Shown one piece after another: positions 52,971-63,494 of a stretch of DNA of 64,000 nucleotides. The position numbers were made by a program, and so were the translations under genes. The notes under the pieces are model-generated. The model saw only the letters and a program-made list of their open reading frames with translations. It was not told where the DNA came from and did not search any database. Origin of the DNA: Parietichytrium sp. I65-24A (taxonomy: Eukaryota; Sar; Bigyra; Thraustochytrida; Thraustochytriidae); assembly GCA_012862575.1 (NCBI GenBank), contig BLSF01000021.1, positions 248,001 to 312,000 on the forward strand, in the 5' to 3' direction. Position 1 is the stretch's first letter. Every line of letters starts with the position of its first letter.

Positions 52971-54667
52971 TCTTGTGCTTCAATCTCATCACATACCGAG
53001 TATAAAAGTACTTCAATTCCAAAAAATATTATTCGTTTCACCATGCCACTTGGTACTTGATAAAGTACAGCAACAATAGCAGCTGATCCCTCTGGCTTGC
53101 AGACTTTCCAAACGCCAACGGAGCAAGCCTGTCGCTGGCAGCAACTCTTCACTAGTCAGACGAAACCGTCCTTGGAGAGACTGAAAGAAGAACAATGCCA
53201 GCAATTCTACTGAATGTCCCGATTGCAGACTACAGCTCAAACAGTAGATCGATTTCTTCGGCATGTGAAACTTTCATTTCCTTCCAAAACTCTCTCAAAC
53301 TCTAATTTCATGGAGCATTTATCCTCACCTCTTGATTAGCTGCATTGCTTGTTTTTGTCTCTTATGGCTTTCTCGAATGAAAGGTCGCAGTGGAAGGACG
53401 TTTGTTTTTTTCTCCGAGGCAACCACCGCGAAGTAAGAGTTTGACAATCCCTTTCGCAACGGAGTCCTTCGTGTCTAAAAGCGCTAATCTCTCAAAGCAG
53501 TTTTGCTTGACAACCGAAGAACACTTCGCTGACTCCCTCCGCGTGAGTTCGACTTCGGTCCTGCTTCCTTGAAAGACCCTGTACTTGACTTTCACGATTT
53601 TTTCGACCACGAGTTGATTTTGCATCTTGCTGTAAAAACTCTTCGCGCCAGTTCCATTGGCGCTGAAAGAGCACCAGTGGCCGGCCGCGCGTCGAAGCAG
53701 AACGCTGCGCTGGTTTCTTTGAAGTGCTCTCGACTTTACCCAAACCTTTCAGTACATCGCCGAATCTTCTCCTTTTTCTTATGCTTTTCACGTCTCTCCA
53801 AGAGCGCTTTCACAACTCGAAAACAAATCACACAAGTCACCGCCCATTCTCAAAGACAGCAACCGTTTCCAGCGCTTCTTCCGGGTCACATTGACATCAT
53901 CTTCAAAGTCCATCCAAAGATAACTTTGCCCAACTTTTGCACAACTCTGAACCTCTGAATTCCCAGCCCAAACCCCTAATCACAGCGTACATACCCACGT
54001 TTGCTACGCCCCATTTACCACAATTACTAGCCCACTCACTCTTACCGCCCAAACGGCAACCCTACCCGAGCAACACTCCCAGCTAGGTCAAACTCTCAAT
54101 GCATTGCAAATGTGAAGTATGTTCACTATAGCGCTCACTACCCCCGACACTACCATTCACCACCCATCTACCACCGAGAGTAACGGACTGACTAGTAATC
54201 CATCGGCAGTAGACAATAACAAACATCTACCCACACTGTGGCACAATCAAAGCATAGCGGCTCTTATCTATCTATAGACTATAGACTAGCCTTGAGTACC
54301 TACTAGCTAGCTAGCTAGAGTAGGACTAACTGAAAAAGAAAGGACGGAAAGGAGGTGAAAGGAGAGAGAAAGAGAGAGAGAGGAAAAGAGAACAAGAGAC
54401 AGACAGACTGAGATGCGAAAGCGAAAAGCGAAAGTTAACGATAAGGCGAAACTTCAAACATCAAACATCAAAACATCAAACATCAAACATTAAGCATAAG
54501 AGATATAAACATCAAGCGAGAGGGAGAGCGAGAGCGGGCCGATTGAAAGTGTTTCGCGGAAGGAAACGCTCCGCGTTGAGCACTGCTCACTGCGCATTGC
54601 GTATTGCGCATCACAGATCTGCATTTGGTTACATTAGTTGGAGCTGGAGTTGGAGTTGGAGTCAAAG
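52971..54667. other. 1.7-kb intergenic region
   Basis: 3' flank of the five-TM gene and promoter of the TYSND1-like gene. 'ctagctagctag' at about 54303-54320, purine-rich AGAGA at 54360-54410, 'catcaaacatcaaa' repeats at 54455-54490 and 'gttggagctggagttgga' repeats just before the start. A 130-codon frame at 53569 has no ATG-supported coding features. No gene seen. Confidence 0.5.
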
Positions 54668-56626
54668 ATGCGGAGCGGAGTGATGGTCCGCGTGGCCGGC
54701 CCAGACCCCCGTGGGTCGAAGGCCAGCGGCCGTGCGTTCTACTCGAGCGAGGCTGGGCGTACACAGCTGTCCGCGTCAGGGATACTGTGCCGGGCTGGAC
54801 CTCCCGACGAACGTTTCCCAGCCGTCCTGACCAGCGCGTCGGTTCTCGCGCCGTTTCTTCAACAGCCCCACGCGTACCAACAGCAGCAGCAGCAGCAGCA
54901 AGAAGCGCAGCAAATGCCTGGCGAGATCTCGGCTGGCTATGCCGCGGTCAATGGGAAAGAAGCCGGTTTGATAGAAGGGTGCGCGGTGGATGCGGTGCTG
55001 GAGACGAGTGATGGGCGTCGAGTTGTTCAGTGCAAGCTGGAGCGTGTCGCGCACCTGCCACAGGTCGAGGACGCAGCGGAAAGCCTAGCAGGCGTCAGGC
55101 CGCAGCTCACCCGCGGCGTCGGGGCGGGAGCGGTGGCTCTGCTGAGAATACTCGCCACTAACCACAGCAACTCTCCACCTGCACAGCTGACGCCCTGGAC
55201 GTCGGCGCAGGTGGAATCCGTGCTGAGCGACTGCCTGGCGGAGACTGAATCGCTGGCCGAACCTTTGTCGAGAGGCGACGCAGTGACAATCTGCAGCGCG
55301 CCATTTGGTCTGGTGTCTCCCGCGGTTTTTCAGAACAGCGTCACCACCGGCATCGTCAGCAACGTCTTCCTCGCATCCCGAAGCTGGGCATCTTCCACCG
55401 CAACCTCCGCGGACTGCGCGCCGTCGCTGTACCTCACAGATGCGCGCGCGTTGCCAGGCGCTGAAGGCGGGGCTGTATTCAACAGCTGTGGCAAGTTGGT
55501 CGGGCTGGTGGCGCCCCCAATTCTTAGACGAGATCAATCCGCGATCGAGCTGACGGCCGTGATCCCCGTTCAGCTATTCCAAACTGAGCTCGGACTGCAC
55601 CTGCCGACAGGGGGATTGGGGCAACACACAGAAGAGAAAGCTCGACCGCTGATGCCTGCACCAGTGTCCGTTCCGGGCGTTGTTGTTCCGGCCCAAAATG
55701 CTGTTCCATGTGTCGGGGCTGGGGGTGGTGCTGGGGCTGGTGCTTGCGCGGGGTATAGGGAGATGGTTACGGAGAAGGAAGGGATATTCCCCGCGGTGGC
55801 GAGGTGCAGTGCGTCGGTGGTGCTAATCTGCGTCAACTCTTCGTGGGGATCGGGTGTGGTGGTGGACGGCAAGGGACACATCCTATCGTGCGCGCATCTG
55901 TTTCGAGCGTTCACAGCCGTCAATCCAGTCACGAAGCGCCTGCAGCTGGCTTCGCGCACAACGAGCATTACTGTCGTCTTTCGCGACGTGGAAGGGTTGC
56001 ACCAGATTAGATGCGCCGCCGAGCTCGTTTTCTGCTCGCAGGGCCCAATTGACCTAGGCCTGATCAAGCTGCTTCCAAATGACTCATTCGCGCTGGAGTC
56101 TTTGGTGCCTATTTGCATTTCCAGGGCCAAGCCTCGGGCAGGAGACAAGTGTTTGGCGGTTGGCCATGCCATTTTCGATCCCTCCACGCAGCTCCAGGCG
56201 ACGGTTAGCTCCGGGGTGATCTCAAAGGTGGTGTCACACCCGCGAGAGCAGAGCGAGCCGGCGATACTGCAAACCTGTGCTTCCGTATTTAGGGGCCACA
56301 GCGGTGGCCTACTGGCAGATCATCAAGGTAACATGCTTGGAATTCTCACGAGCAACGCGAGGCACTCCAATGGAAGCATCATTCCAACCATCAATTTTTC
56401 CGTCCCAGTTGGAATGCTCATGCCTTTGCTAGAAGCCATCGACCTGGACGAGCACTCCAGGGACCTAATTTTCGACGCATATGACAACGACGATCCTCAA
56501 GTCATGGCACTTTGGAAGCTGGAAGGGGAATTAGAACCCCCGAGACCTATTGAAGACAATTCGAAAGGAGCCGTGAAAGGCAGTCGCTTTGCGGACTTCT
56601 TGCAGCAGTTCCAGTCGAAACTGTAA
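54668..56626 (+). CDS. Peroxisomal trypsin-like processing protease, TYSND1/DEG15 type
   Basis: 652 residues from the ATG at 54668 (the frame opens ten codons earlier at TTG). The protein ends QSKL, a canonical PTS1, so it should enter peroxisomes, where the family removes PTS2 presequences. The C-terminal half is the serine protease: SSWGSGVVVDGKGHILSCAHLF (His410), GPIDLGLIKL (Asp462), FRGHSGGLLADHQGNMLGIL (Ser545). The N-terminal half contains an old protease-like fold without the serine (LPGAEGGAVFNSCGKLVGL, with Glu where GxSGG has Ser), as in TYSND1/DEG15. An eight-residue polyGln lies near residue 71 (CAG repeat), and a Gly/Ala/Val/Pro linker lies at about 330-370. Catalytic triad complete. 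No intron. Confidence 0.92.
   Translation: MRSGVMVRVAGPDPRGSKASGRAFYSSEAGRTQLSASGILCRAGPPDERFPAVLTSASVLAPFLQQPHAYQQQQQQQQEAQQMPGEISAGYAAVNGKEAGLIEGCAVDAVLETSDGRRVVQCKLERVAHLPQVEDAAESLAGVRPQLTRGVGAGAVALLRILATNHSNSPPAQLTPWTSAQVESVLSDCLAETESLAEPLSRGDAVTICSAPFGLVSPAVFQNSVTTGIVSNVFLASRSWASSTATSADCAPSLYLTDARALPGAEGGAVFNSCGKLVGLVAPPILRRDQSAIELTAVIPVQLFQTELGLHLPTGGLGQHTEEKARPLMPAPVSVPGVVVPAQNAVPCVGAGGGAGAGACAGYREMVTEKEGIFPAVARCSASVVLICVNSSWGSGVVVDGKGHILSCAHLFRAFTAVNPVTKRLQLASRTTSITVVFRDVEGLHQIRCAAELVFCSQGPIDLGLIKLLPNDSFALESLVPICISRAKPRAGDKCLAVGHAIFDPSTQLQATVSSGVISKVVSHPREQSEPAILQTCASVFRGHSGGLLADHQGNMLGILTSNARHSNGSIIPTINFSVPVGMLMPLLEAIDLDEHSRDLIFDAYDNDDPQVMALWKLEGELEPPRPIEDNSKGAVKGSRFADFLQQFQSKL
54879..54903 (+). 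repeat. CAG repeat encoding polyglutamine
   Basis: Seven CAG plus one CAA codons encode eight Gln in the TYSND1-like protease. The length probably varies between strains. Confidence 0.9.
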
Positions 56627-56879
56627 ACTAGGACCATATTTTCTTGCACTGAAAAGAAAGCTTATTTATATTGATCTGTGTAAACGTTTCGCTTTCTGGA
56701 ATGGTTTCTTCGGCCCGGTCCCCGCATAAGTAAACCCTTTCCCTCTCTTGATGGCACGTACTGTTGTATCGGTGTGACAACAAATCGCGACTTTACGCCT
56801 GGACATTTGATAGTGGTCAAGAAAATTTCCTTGGCAATTCCTTTTTTTCCCCTTATGCAGGCTTCGTACAGTATCTTTC

Positions 56880-58997
56880 CTATCTATTCTTCCGCGCGGG
56901 AACGTCGCGATGGGGTCTTTTGTTATAGATGTGTAGACTCTTGAATCCGCCTGAAGTGTCGTCGACAGGCGATCGGTCTTGGGTACGCTCCGCGGATTCC
57001 ATGCTTCCAACCGTTGCTCTTCCCAGCGCAGATCGCTTCAAAAGTGGGGGTTGACCCTTAAACACTTGCGAAGGGGATGTGTCGGCGGAGCGCTTACTCT
57101 TTGACCCAGCCCAAAGATTCAGATTTGTCTCTGGCTTTGGAAGCGCGCTGCGTCTCTCCGAAGAATACATCATTTTACGCCTTGGCGGATCGATGGCAGA
57201 CTGATGATGTTTATATGTGCCCGCATTCCTATTCTCTGCGCTCGAGGGAGCTGCGGGGCGCGTTGCAGCCTCGGAACCAAAGTACGAAATAACAGTCTCC
57301 TTTGGAGCAGCAGACCTTTGGTTCTTCTCAACCTGTAGCTCCGTTTCAATTTTTGACAAATCATCCCTTTCATTCACACGAGGAATTTCCGGACTTGGAT
57401 TTGAACGGAATTCCTCTTCTTCTTCCTCTTCCTCATCCTCCTCGAGAGCTGTCAGTTTACTGGTCACTGCACTTTTCGGGATCGTTGTCAGCACTGCACA
57501 AATATTTTGTAGAATCAGCTCGTGATCTTGGTTTCCCATAGTCAAATGCGGAGGCATGCAAGATTCGAAAAGCTTATCGACCAGGATGCTCTGGCCATCG
57601 CCTTCAATCATCGACGTCTCGTCTGGTATCACTCGCTTCGCATTGACGCAGTCGTTGCGGAGCAGATAATATGTAAACAATAGTCTTTGCGCAAGGGCGT
57701 CCTGCTGCTGGTGCTTTTCCTTCAAAAACTCTCGCAGGATCTCGGATTCGCTTGGCGTTTGCAGCGACATGAACATCAATTCGCTGTATTGTTCAGGACT
57801 CAGACGACACTCCCAGATTGCCTCCACCATGCGCCTCAGAAATGACCGCGGATCAGGAGAACGACGCTGTAGAAGCATCAAGTTTTGCCACTGGATCCGC
57901 CAAGTCATGGCTTCTCCAGACCAGTCGACAGCGCGCACGAGTCCAACTGCAAGATTGCGTATTTCCTTCTGGGTTTCGGGCGTTAGCTCACGGCCGACAA
58001 TCGAAGTGTATTCATCCAGGAGCTTGAATTTCCCTCCTTTAAAGAGCACCTCAACTACTGTGAATGCGTCTACAACACGCACGCTGGGTCTCTTGAGGGG
58101 AAAGGCCTCCTCAAACTCTACTATAGCAAGCTCCCACAAAGACTCTCGCGCCCACTCCTCGTTGTCGAGGCACAGCAAACTGACGTTCAAACACGACGTC
58201 GCCGCGGCTAAGGAGACTCGAGCTTCGATGGCAAAATCTTTTACTGCAGTTCGAATGGCAGGAAGGGGGTCTGTTTCCAAGTTATTCTGCTCTAAAGCAG
58301 GGATCAACTGATGTTGCACGTGGCAGTACATCACTGCGCAAACGAATGCGTGCACAGCCGCTTCGCAATCAAATGCTTCGAGGCTTGGCTTAGAGCAAAA
58401 CTGTTCCAAACTCATTCCGTCGTCGGCGAATGCTAAATCTACAAGCAGTTGGAGAAAACGCGAATCTCCAACAGCTTTGAGGATCTCCTTTTTCCATTCG
58501 CCTACAGATGCTTGATTCCGCGGTTCAACGCAGCCCAAGAGGATGCCCTTCATCTCCTTATCTAACTTTGCAAGGCCAATCGCGCTGTGGCACAACGCCT
58601 TAGCCAGAACCACCTCCCTCAGCATTGCTTCTGTCTCCTGCACCCCAGCATTCAGATTTTGAACTCTCGCGACAGCTTGATGAGGCTCGGCCAGCTCCCT
58701 GTCTCTCTGTGCTTGCTGAAGGACCAGCATCATTTTCCCAACCCTCTCCAGTATGCCCACTTCCCACAGCACCTTCACCTGCTCCTGCACTTCTCCTGTC
58801 CCATCAGGCGGCTGGAAAACGCCATCAATCACCGTAGAGCACAAACGCTTGTGTTCATCGCGAAGTTTCCCAAGTATCCCCACTTCTGTCGCGCCCTGCA
58901 TATCATCCCACTCATCCGCTGCGAGTCGCTGAGTTGCCTGCCAGATCTCGCGCTCCTCGGACGAAACATCCGCCATGTCATCTTCGACTGACATCAT
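56880..58997 (-). CDS. Large helical protein, possibly ELYS-like, with acidic and Ser/Arg-rich tail
   Basis: 705 residues if translation starts at the ATG at 58997 (MMSVEDD). The frame is open to a GTG at 59087, where a hydrophobic stretch is probably not translated. Residues 20-500 are alpha-helical without repeats I can define. The region about 310-460 (DAFTVVEVLFKGGKFKLLDE, SPEQYSELMFMSLQTPSESE, LAQRLLFTYYLLRNDCVNAK) resembles the helical ELYS/MEL-28 domain of nuclear pore and kinetochore assembly, but the match is by impression only. A run of glutamates (about 522-530) precedes a basic, Ser-rich, probably disordered tail ending RPHRDVPARKNR, which could bind chromatin. No membrane segment after the chosen start. 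Function uncertain. Confidence 0.6.
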   Translation of the reverse strand: MMSVEDDMADVSSEEREIWQATQRLAADEWDDMQGATEVGILGKLRDEHKRLCSTVIDGVFQPPDGTGEVQEQVKVLWEVGILERVGKMMLVLQQAQRDRELAEPHQAVARVQNLNAGVQETEAMLREVVLAKALCHSAIGLAKLDKEMKGILLGCVEPRNQASVGEWKKEILKAVGDSRFLQLLVDLAFADDGMSLEQFCSKPSLEAFDCEAAVHAFVCAVMYCHVQHQLIPALEQNNLETDPLPAIRTAVKDFAIEARVSLAAATSCLNVSLLCLDNEEWARESLWELAIVEFEEAFPLKRPSVRVVDAFTVVEVLFKGGKFKLLDEYTSIVGRELTPETQKEIRNLAVGLVRAVDWSGEAMTWRIQWQNLMLLQRRSPDPRSFLRRMVEAIWECRLSPEQYSELMFMSLQTPSESEILREFLKEKHQQQDALAQRLLFTYYLLRNDCVNAKRVIPDETSMIEGDGQSILVDKLFESCMPPHLTMGNQDHELILQNICAVLTTIPKSAVTSKLTALEEDEEEEEEEEFRSNPSPEIPRVNERDDLSKIETELQVEKNQRSAAPKETVISYFGSEAATRPAAPSSAENRNAGTYKHHQSAIDPPRRKMMYSSERRSALPKPETNLNLWAGSKSKRSADTSPSQVFKGQPPLLKRSALGRATVGSMESAERTQDRSPVDDTSGGFKSLHIYNKRPHRDVPARKNR

Positions 58998-59833
58998 GGC
59001 AAACAAAATGCACAATCCAACAACACTGCACAAACAAATATGAAACCTGTCCTTCCAAAAGGTTTCTTTTTTTGAAGTTGACTCCACAGACTAGACTCCA
59101 CCTCGTCGCCGCCGTCACAACTCTGCAACTCTGGCAACCACTGACTCGGAATCTGCGAAGAGAAGTCTCTTGCGAGCTGACTACGGTTGGATTAAGAAGC
59201 GCTAAGCGTCCCACTGCCCAGCGTGCTTCGAGTACCCGGGCACCAGTACGCGGACGGGTCTGCTTAGGCAGTTTGGTAGCTGCCGGCTAGGGGTCCGTCC
59301 GTGTGGAGGAGAGGATACCGAGACAAACAACGGGGGGATGTCTGTGCGTGGAAATGGTGGGAATATCGGGAGTTGTAAGGATTGTGTGGATGACGTGCTA
59401 CGTCTCTAAGAGGGGGTCGTCGTTGGTTAGCCATTTGCATAGGAGTTTGTTTTTGAAAAAGTTGCAACTTTCGTTTTTTTTTGACCGCAAATGCTTTGTT
59501 GAAAATTTTGGCTCTGGGCTCTACTCTGATATGAAAGTAAAAAGAGAGAAAATCGAATGCAGAGCTCAAGAGGGGTTGATGAATGGCAATATTCTGCTTG
59601 GTTGGTAACCTGCACCTGCTCGCATCGAGTTCAACAAGTTGTAGATAGAAAATCGAACGCGAACGAAGGGGGATCGAGTTGTCAAGGACTGAGAGCTCCA
59701 AGCCAACATATTGGAAGTTTTACGCTCTCCGAGACAAAAGACGTGTCTGAAGCGTCGATCGTCGATTCACAGCCAATCGAAAAAGAAAAGAAAAGGGAAA
59801 AAAAGTGGAGGGCAAAGGATAAACAACGAATTT
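58998..59833. other. Intergenic region
   Basis: About 840 bp between two minus-strand genes. The 5' flank of the helical protein and 3' flank of the BART gene; T-run at about 59473-59481 and A-rich 59775-59800. No gene seen. Confidence 0.5.
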
Positions 59834-60364
59834 CTATTTTTTGGAAGAGCCTTTCCTGCCCTTGCCTTTACCGGAGGCCCTCCTAGCAAGGCTCACCATT
59901 GTGTCAAAAAAGTAGTCAAAGTCAAGGCTAGAGAGAAGAGTGTCCAAGAACTGTTTGTGCTCCTCGCGATCGGAGTCAAACAGGGTGACAGACTTGCCCT
60001 TCCGAAGGTCCTCGGCTTCCTTCTGAAACTGATCCAAGGAAAACCCCTCCTCGTCTATGAACGTCTCCAGCTGCTCCTCGAAGAGCTCCAAAAAGCGACG
60101 ATGGCAATCGTCGTGCTCGAAGGTGTGTCCGGTGCCGTCATCTTCACGATTCACGGCATCCTCGAACACCTCGTAGTTCTCCTTCGCAAAGTCCTGCAAC
60201 ATCTTGAGCTTGCCACGCTTCCCGAACCAAGTTGCAGCTCGAGCGATCACTGAGGGATCCTCTCCTGCACCGGGGAGCATCCAGCCGTTCTCATCAGGCG
60301 CCGTCACTCCATCTCCGTCCGCAAACTTCTGCTCTTCCACTTTGCCCTCGAACTTGCTCTCCAT
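59834..60364 (-). CDS. BART-domain protein (ARL2BP/CFAP36-like)
   Basis: 176 residues from the ATG at 60364 (the frame opens earlier at TTG). BART domains bind GTP-loaded ARL2/ARL3 small GTPases, which move lipidated proteins to cilia and mitochondria. Residues about 36-120 fit the fold: DPSVIARAATWFGKRGKLKM, LQDFAKENYEVFEDA, then HRRFLELFEEQLETFIDEEG and FSLDQFQKEAEDL. The second helical segment EEHKQFLDTLLSSLDFDYFF follows, then a basic tail (GKGKGRKGSSKK). Length fits ARL2BP (about 163) better than CFAP36 (about 340), but which is closer cannot be told by eye. It is of interest next to two probable N-myristoylated proteins in the window, since ARL3 effectors release such cargo. Confidence 0.78.
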   Translation of the reverse strand: MESKFEGKVEEQKFADGDGVTAPDENGWMLPGAGEDPSVIARAATWFGKRGKLKMLQDFAKENYEVFEDAVNREDDGTGHTFEHDDCHRRFLELFEEQLETFIDEEGFSLDQFQKEAEDLRKGKSVTLFDSDREEHKQFLDTLLSSLDFDYFFDTMVSLARRASGKGKGRKGSSKK

Positions 60365-60806
60365 CCTCTCGAAGCCAACAACGAGGCGTTCACTTCCCAG
60401 TCTTCGCCGCAACTTGCTTCTGCCAACTCTTCTCCCGCGTCAGTGTGTTGTTGTACGCCAGAATCCTCTCTTGCGTCTCTCTTTCGCGGTCTTTCTGTCT
60501 CGCAAACTCAACAATAATGCGATAATGTGCTCGCTTGCTTCACGACTGCGACGAGTATACATCACTCTCAGCTTTGATTAACACATTTCCCTAAGTATCC
60601 ATTAACACAGCGCGTAGGCGTCGGATGGGCTTAGAGGCTGACTACGTGCAGAGCTAGCGGTTACCGTTGAGCTCTAGCGAGCAAGAAATCGTTCGCGGTG
60701 TTCGTTGAGGACTTGGAGCAGATTAAGATGACAAGCAGCGGAGGGTGTAAGAATGCTCGTGAGGGAGCGAATTGGGGATGGATGTGTGGAGACGCGCGAA
60801 AGAGGA
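60365..60806. other. Intergenic region, BART gene to SIN1
   Basis: About 440 bp between two minus-strand genes. No gene seen. Confidence 0.5.
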
Positions 60807-62423
60807 TCATCTTCTGCTGATGATGTACTTCAGCTTGGCCACTATGTACGCTGCAGCTTCTGGGCCATCCTCGACTTCGTACTTTAGGGCTACTTCGCTC
60901 GAGTTGTTGCTGCTCCCACTACTAATGTCTTTCCAAAAGATCTGTATGCATGACGGATCCGTGGGAAGAATGTGCAAGCGTCGAATCTCGCCAATGGCTC
61001 TCTCGCGGCGCTTCACATTCTGCCCGGTCAACATGGTTTTACCAAGGTCTTTCTCCTGCTTTTTGTTGTACACCTTTTGAAAATCGATACCAAGTACTCG
61101 GCTTTGTCGCTTTCCCCACTTGTTCGTCTTGATGACATTCCATTCCTCGTAAAGCGCTGCGGTTTGATCGTTGAACAGAAAATTATCCGGGTCGTACCAC
61201 TTTGGACCTCTCGGAATGACTTGATCCACGTGGTCAACATGGATCGCAGCCGAATCACGGCGATCGTGGAAAAAGTCCGATCCCTCATCGCCGCGGTCGT
61301 TCCCTATGCTAGGAGCATCGGCGTATTGCTTCCGCCTCAGATCCAGTTGCTTAATGTCGGACTCAATGAGATTCTCCTTCATTCCCACTTCCCGATCGCC
61401 GCACACAAAGTAATAATCGTCAAGGAATGACAGCCGCTGCTTGGACCGTATAATCGTCAGCAAATCGATCGCCTTTGTATCGGGCGTAATGTTGACAGTG
61501 GTGTGCGTGCCGTTCTCTGGAATGGAAACCTTTATTAAAAAGATTCCTTTCTTCTCCAACTCGATCTTGACCTCTTGCTGATCAGGCTTGCTAGCAGATG
61601 TCGGCTCGGGCGCCTGAGCAGGCTCCTCCATCGTTGCTGTTACCTCAACTTTGAAGCAGAGGCAAAGCTCCGCCTTGCCCCGATCAAAAAAGGAAGAGAC
61701 CTTCATCTCACGATCCAGAGCTGGAAAGTCGTAGTCTGGTTGCCTAGAATGCTCGTGTAGCCGCATCTCATACAGGCTCGCGTTCTGAGGGAGACGTTTC
61801 TCCATCTTGAGCGCAGTCGCTATAGCTTGACCGACTGTAATCTTTGGATCGGCAGTGAGGTGTAACTCCGAGAGGTCCGGCAAATACAAGGAGATATCAT
61901 ATTTACTGGAGGGTTGTTGGAAACGAGCGCCATAGCCCGAGCCTTGCGGCTTTGCTTGTCTGGAAGAGTTGTACCGAAGCATGAGAAGCTCCGAGAGCAC
62001 CCCATTTGTTGGAGATGGTTTGGTTGTCTTCCCCTCCACAACACTTTCCATCTTGAACTCGAGTTGTGCAGGCGGACTAGGTTTACTATCTTGGACTTCG
62101 TGGTCTTCTTTGCCAGTTTTGGAAACGACTGATGACCGGATATTGGAGAACTTGGGGTGTATGTACTCGTCGCGCAAGTCCTCGTCTTCCACTGTGTACG
62201 TATTTGCAGGTGGCGAGCTGGCAAACAGTCTTGCAACCGTCAAATCCGATCCGAACACAGAGCCCTTCGTCTGATAGCTCGGCTGCAGCATTTTGCTGCT
62301 CGTGCCCACATTTCTCCTTGCCCCGCCCCACTGCGAGAGCTCGGCTGTGGCAACTTGCTGCATTTTCTCCGACCTGAGTAAGCTCACCAAGTCCTCAAGC
62401 TCCGTTGGCTCCGTGAACTGCAT
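60807..62423 (-). CDS. SIN1: TORC2 subunit SIN1 (MAPKAP1-like)
   Basis: 538 residues from the ATG at 62423 (the frame opens at TTG). SIN1 holds TORC2 together and recruits AGC kinases (Akt/SGK/PKC) for phosphorylation at membranes. Domains in order: a disordered N-terminus, the CRIM domain (about 175-260, with YDISLYLPDL, YEMRLHEHSRQPDYDFPALD and VSSFFD, the acidic DFPALD loop being the diagnostic part), a Ras-binding-like ubiquitin fold (about 292-365, GIFLIKVSIPENGTHTTVNI), and a C-terminal PH domain (about 420-538, EEWNVIKTNKWGKRQSRVLG and FQKVYNKK). The order CRIM-RBD-PH is specific to SIN1. No intron. Confidence 0.9.
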   Translation of the reverse strand: MQFTEPTELEDLVSLLRSEKMQQVATAELSQWGGARRNVGTSSKMLQPSYQTKGSVFGSDLTVARLFASSPPANTYTVEDEDLRDEYIHPKFSNIRSSVVSKTGKEDHEVQDSKPSPPAQLEFKMESVVEGKTTKPSPTNGVLSELLMLRYNSSRQAKPQGSGYGARFQQPSSKYDISLYLPDLSELHLTADPKITVGQAIATALKMEKRLPQNASLYEMRLHEHSRQPDYDFPALDREMKVSSFFDRGKAELCLCFKVEVTATMEEPAQAPEPTSASKPDQQEVKIELEKKGIFLIKVSIPENGTHTTVNITPDTKAIDLLTIIRSKQRLSFLDDYYFVCGDREVGMKENLIESDIKQLDLRRKQYADAPSIGNDRGDEGSDFFHDRRDSAAIHVDHVDQVIPRGPKWYDPDNFLFNDQTAALYEEWNVIKTNKWGKRQSRVLGIDFQKVYNKKQEKDLGKTMLTGQNVKRRERAIGEIRRLHILPTDPSCIQIFWKDISSGSSNNSSEVALKYEVEDGPEAAAYIVAKLKYIISRR

Positions 62424-62713
62424 CTTGCAGACGCCAAACACCTCCAAGGTGCGCTCGGCCTTTTATAACTGCGACAAGATTGGGCAAGCGCTCCCTCTCT
62501 CTCACATTCAGTTCACCCAAACAAAACAATACCACGCGCAGCTAGCACGCACTTTACCCACTGCAATGAATTGTAACTTTACGCAATTCCCGCAAGCGTC
62601 CTCCCTGCTCACTGAGTTCACTGAGAACACTGAGACTTTGACTCGGTGTTTCCTTTCCGGTTAACGTAACATGAATGTGCGTGTGACGTACGATGGTCAC
62701 GTTTACTTTGACA

Positions 62714-62721
62714 TGACGTCA
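62714..62721. promoter_or_regulatory. CRE-like palindrome TGACGTCA in the SIN1/C1 divergent promoter
   Basis: Perfect bZIP consensus about 290 bp upstream of SIN1. Third exact copy in this window. Function is inference. Confidence 0.3.
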
Positions 62722-62796
62722 ATATTGAGCGTTAGTATTCATTTCGTCGTAACGCATCCGCTATTGTTTCGAGAATCGTGTTTCGCAACGAGCTAT

Positions 62797-62834
62797 TGGG
62801 TATTATTGGGTACTAATGGGTACTAATGGGTACA
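62797..62834 (+). repeat. 10-bp tandem repeat (GGGTACTAAT-like)
   Basis: About 3.5 copies of a 10-bp unit gggtactaat / gggtattatt. Confidence 0.9.
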
Positions 62835-63494
62835 CACACATCTTTTAAACGAAACGTGCTGGTATGACAATGGAATGATAATGAAGCGGTGACAGTGTAG
62901 TTTAATTTGCATCTCTACGAGTCCTTAGCTCTTCCCGTGCACGAACCAATGTTGAACACGTGAGCGATTGCGATGCGTGTTCCCACACCTGACCAAGAGC
63001 AACGCTTCCAATAAAACATGTTACGCCTCCCATCCACTGTTCCGGGTTTGATAATACAATGTCCACCTTCAAATGGGAGAACGTGCTAGCGATCTCGCTA
63101 TCTACTAGCCTAAGTGGCGGCCGTCAGGAGAAAGTAAGTGCGGAGACGATGTGCAAAGGGAAAAGGAGAGGCTGTGAGTCCGTCTCAGAAATCTCGGTCT
63201 GAAAATCTCGGGAGCCCGCTGCCTCCTTTGCAACTGAAAAGCAAGCAAGCACTGTCCGCGGACAGCCTTGCGAATAGGCTATTGGCGTCCTAGCACATAG
63301 GCGCGACCAGAGGACGGAAATCTTGGCAGGCGAATCTCGTGCCTGGAAGACGTTGCTGAGAAAGGAGCTGTGTGCGCTGCGCGCGGTGCATGTGGTCGGG
63401 AAGAGGTGGTCGGGCTGGCGGAAGCCGGGATAGAGATCTCCATGCGAAATCGGTGGCGACGTAAAGACGCGCGAGAGTGATAGAGCGGGCCAGG

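Larger units (their letters stand above)
62424..63494. other. 1-kb divergent intergenic region, SIN1 to C1-domain gene
   Basis: Divergent promoters. Contains the CRE-like TGACGTCA (62714-62721), a short 10-bp repeat array (62797-62834), and ends with a GC-rich stretch near the C1 gene start. The in-frame stop at 63462 supports the C1 start. No gene seen. Confidence 0.5.
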
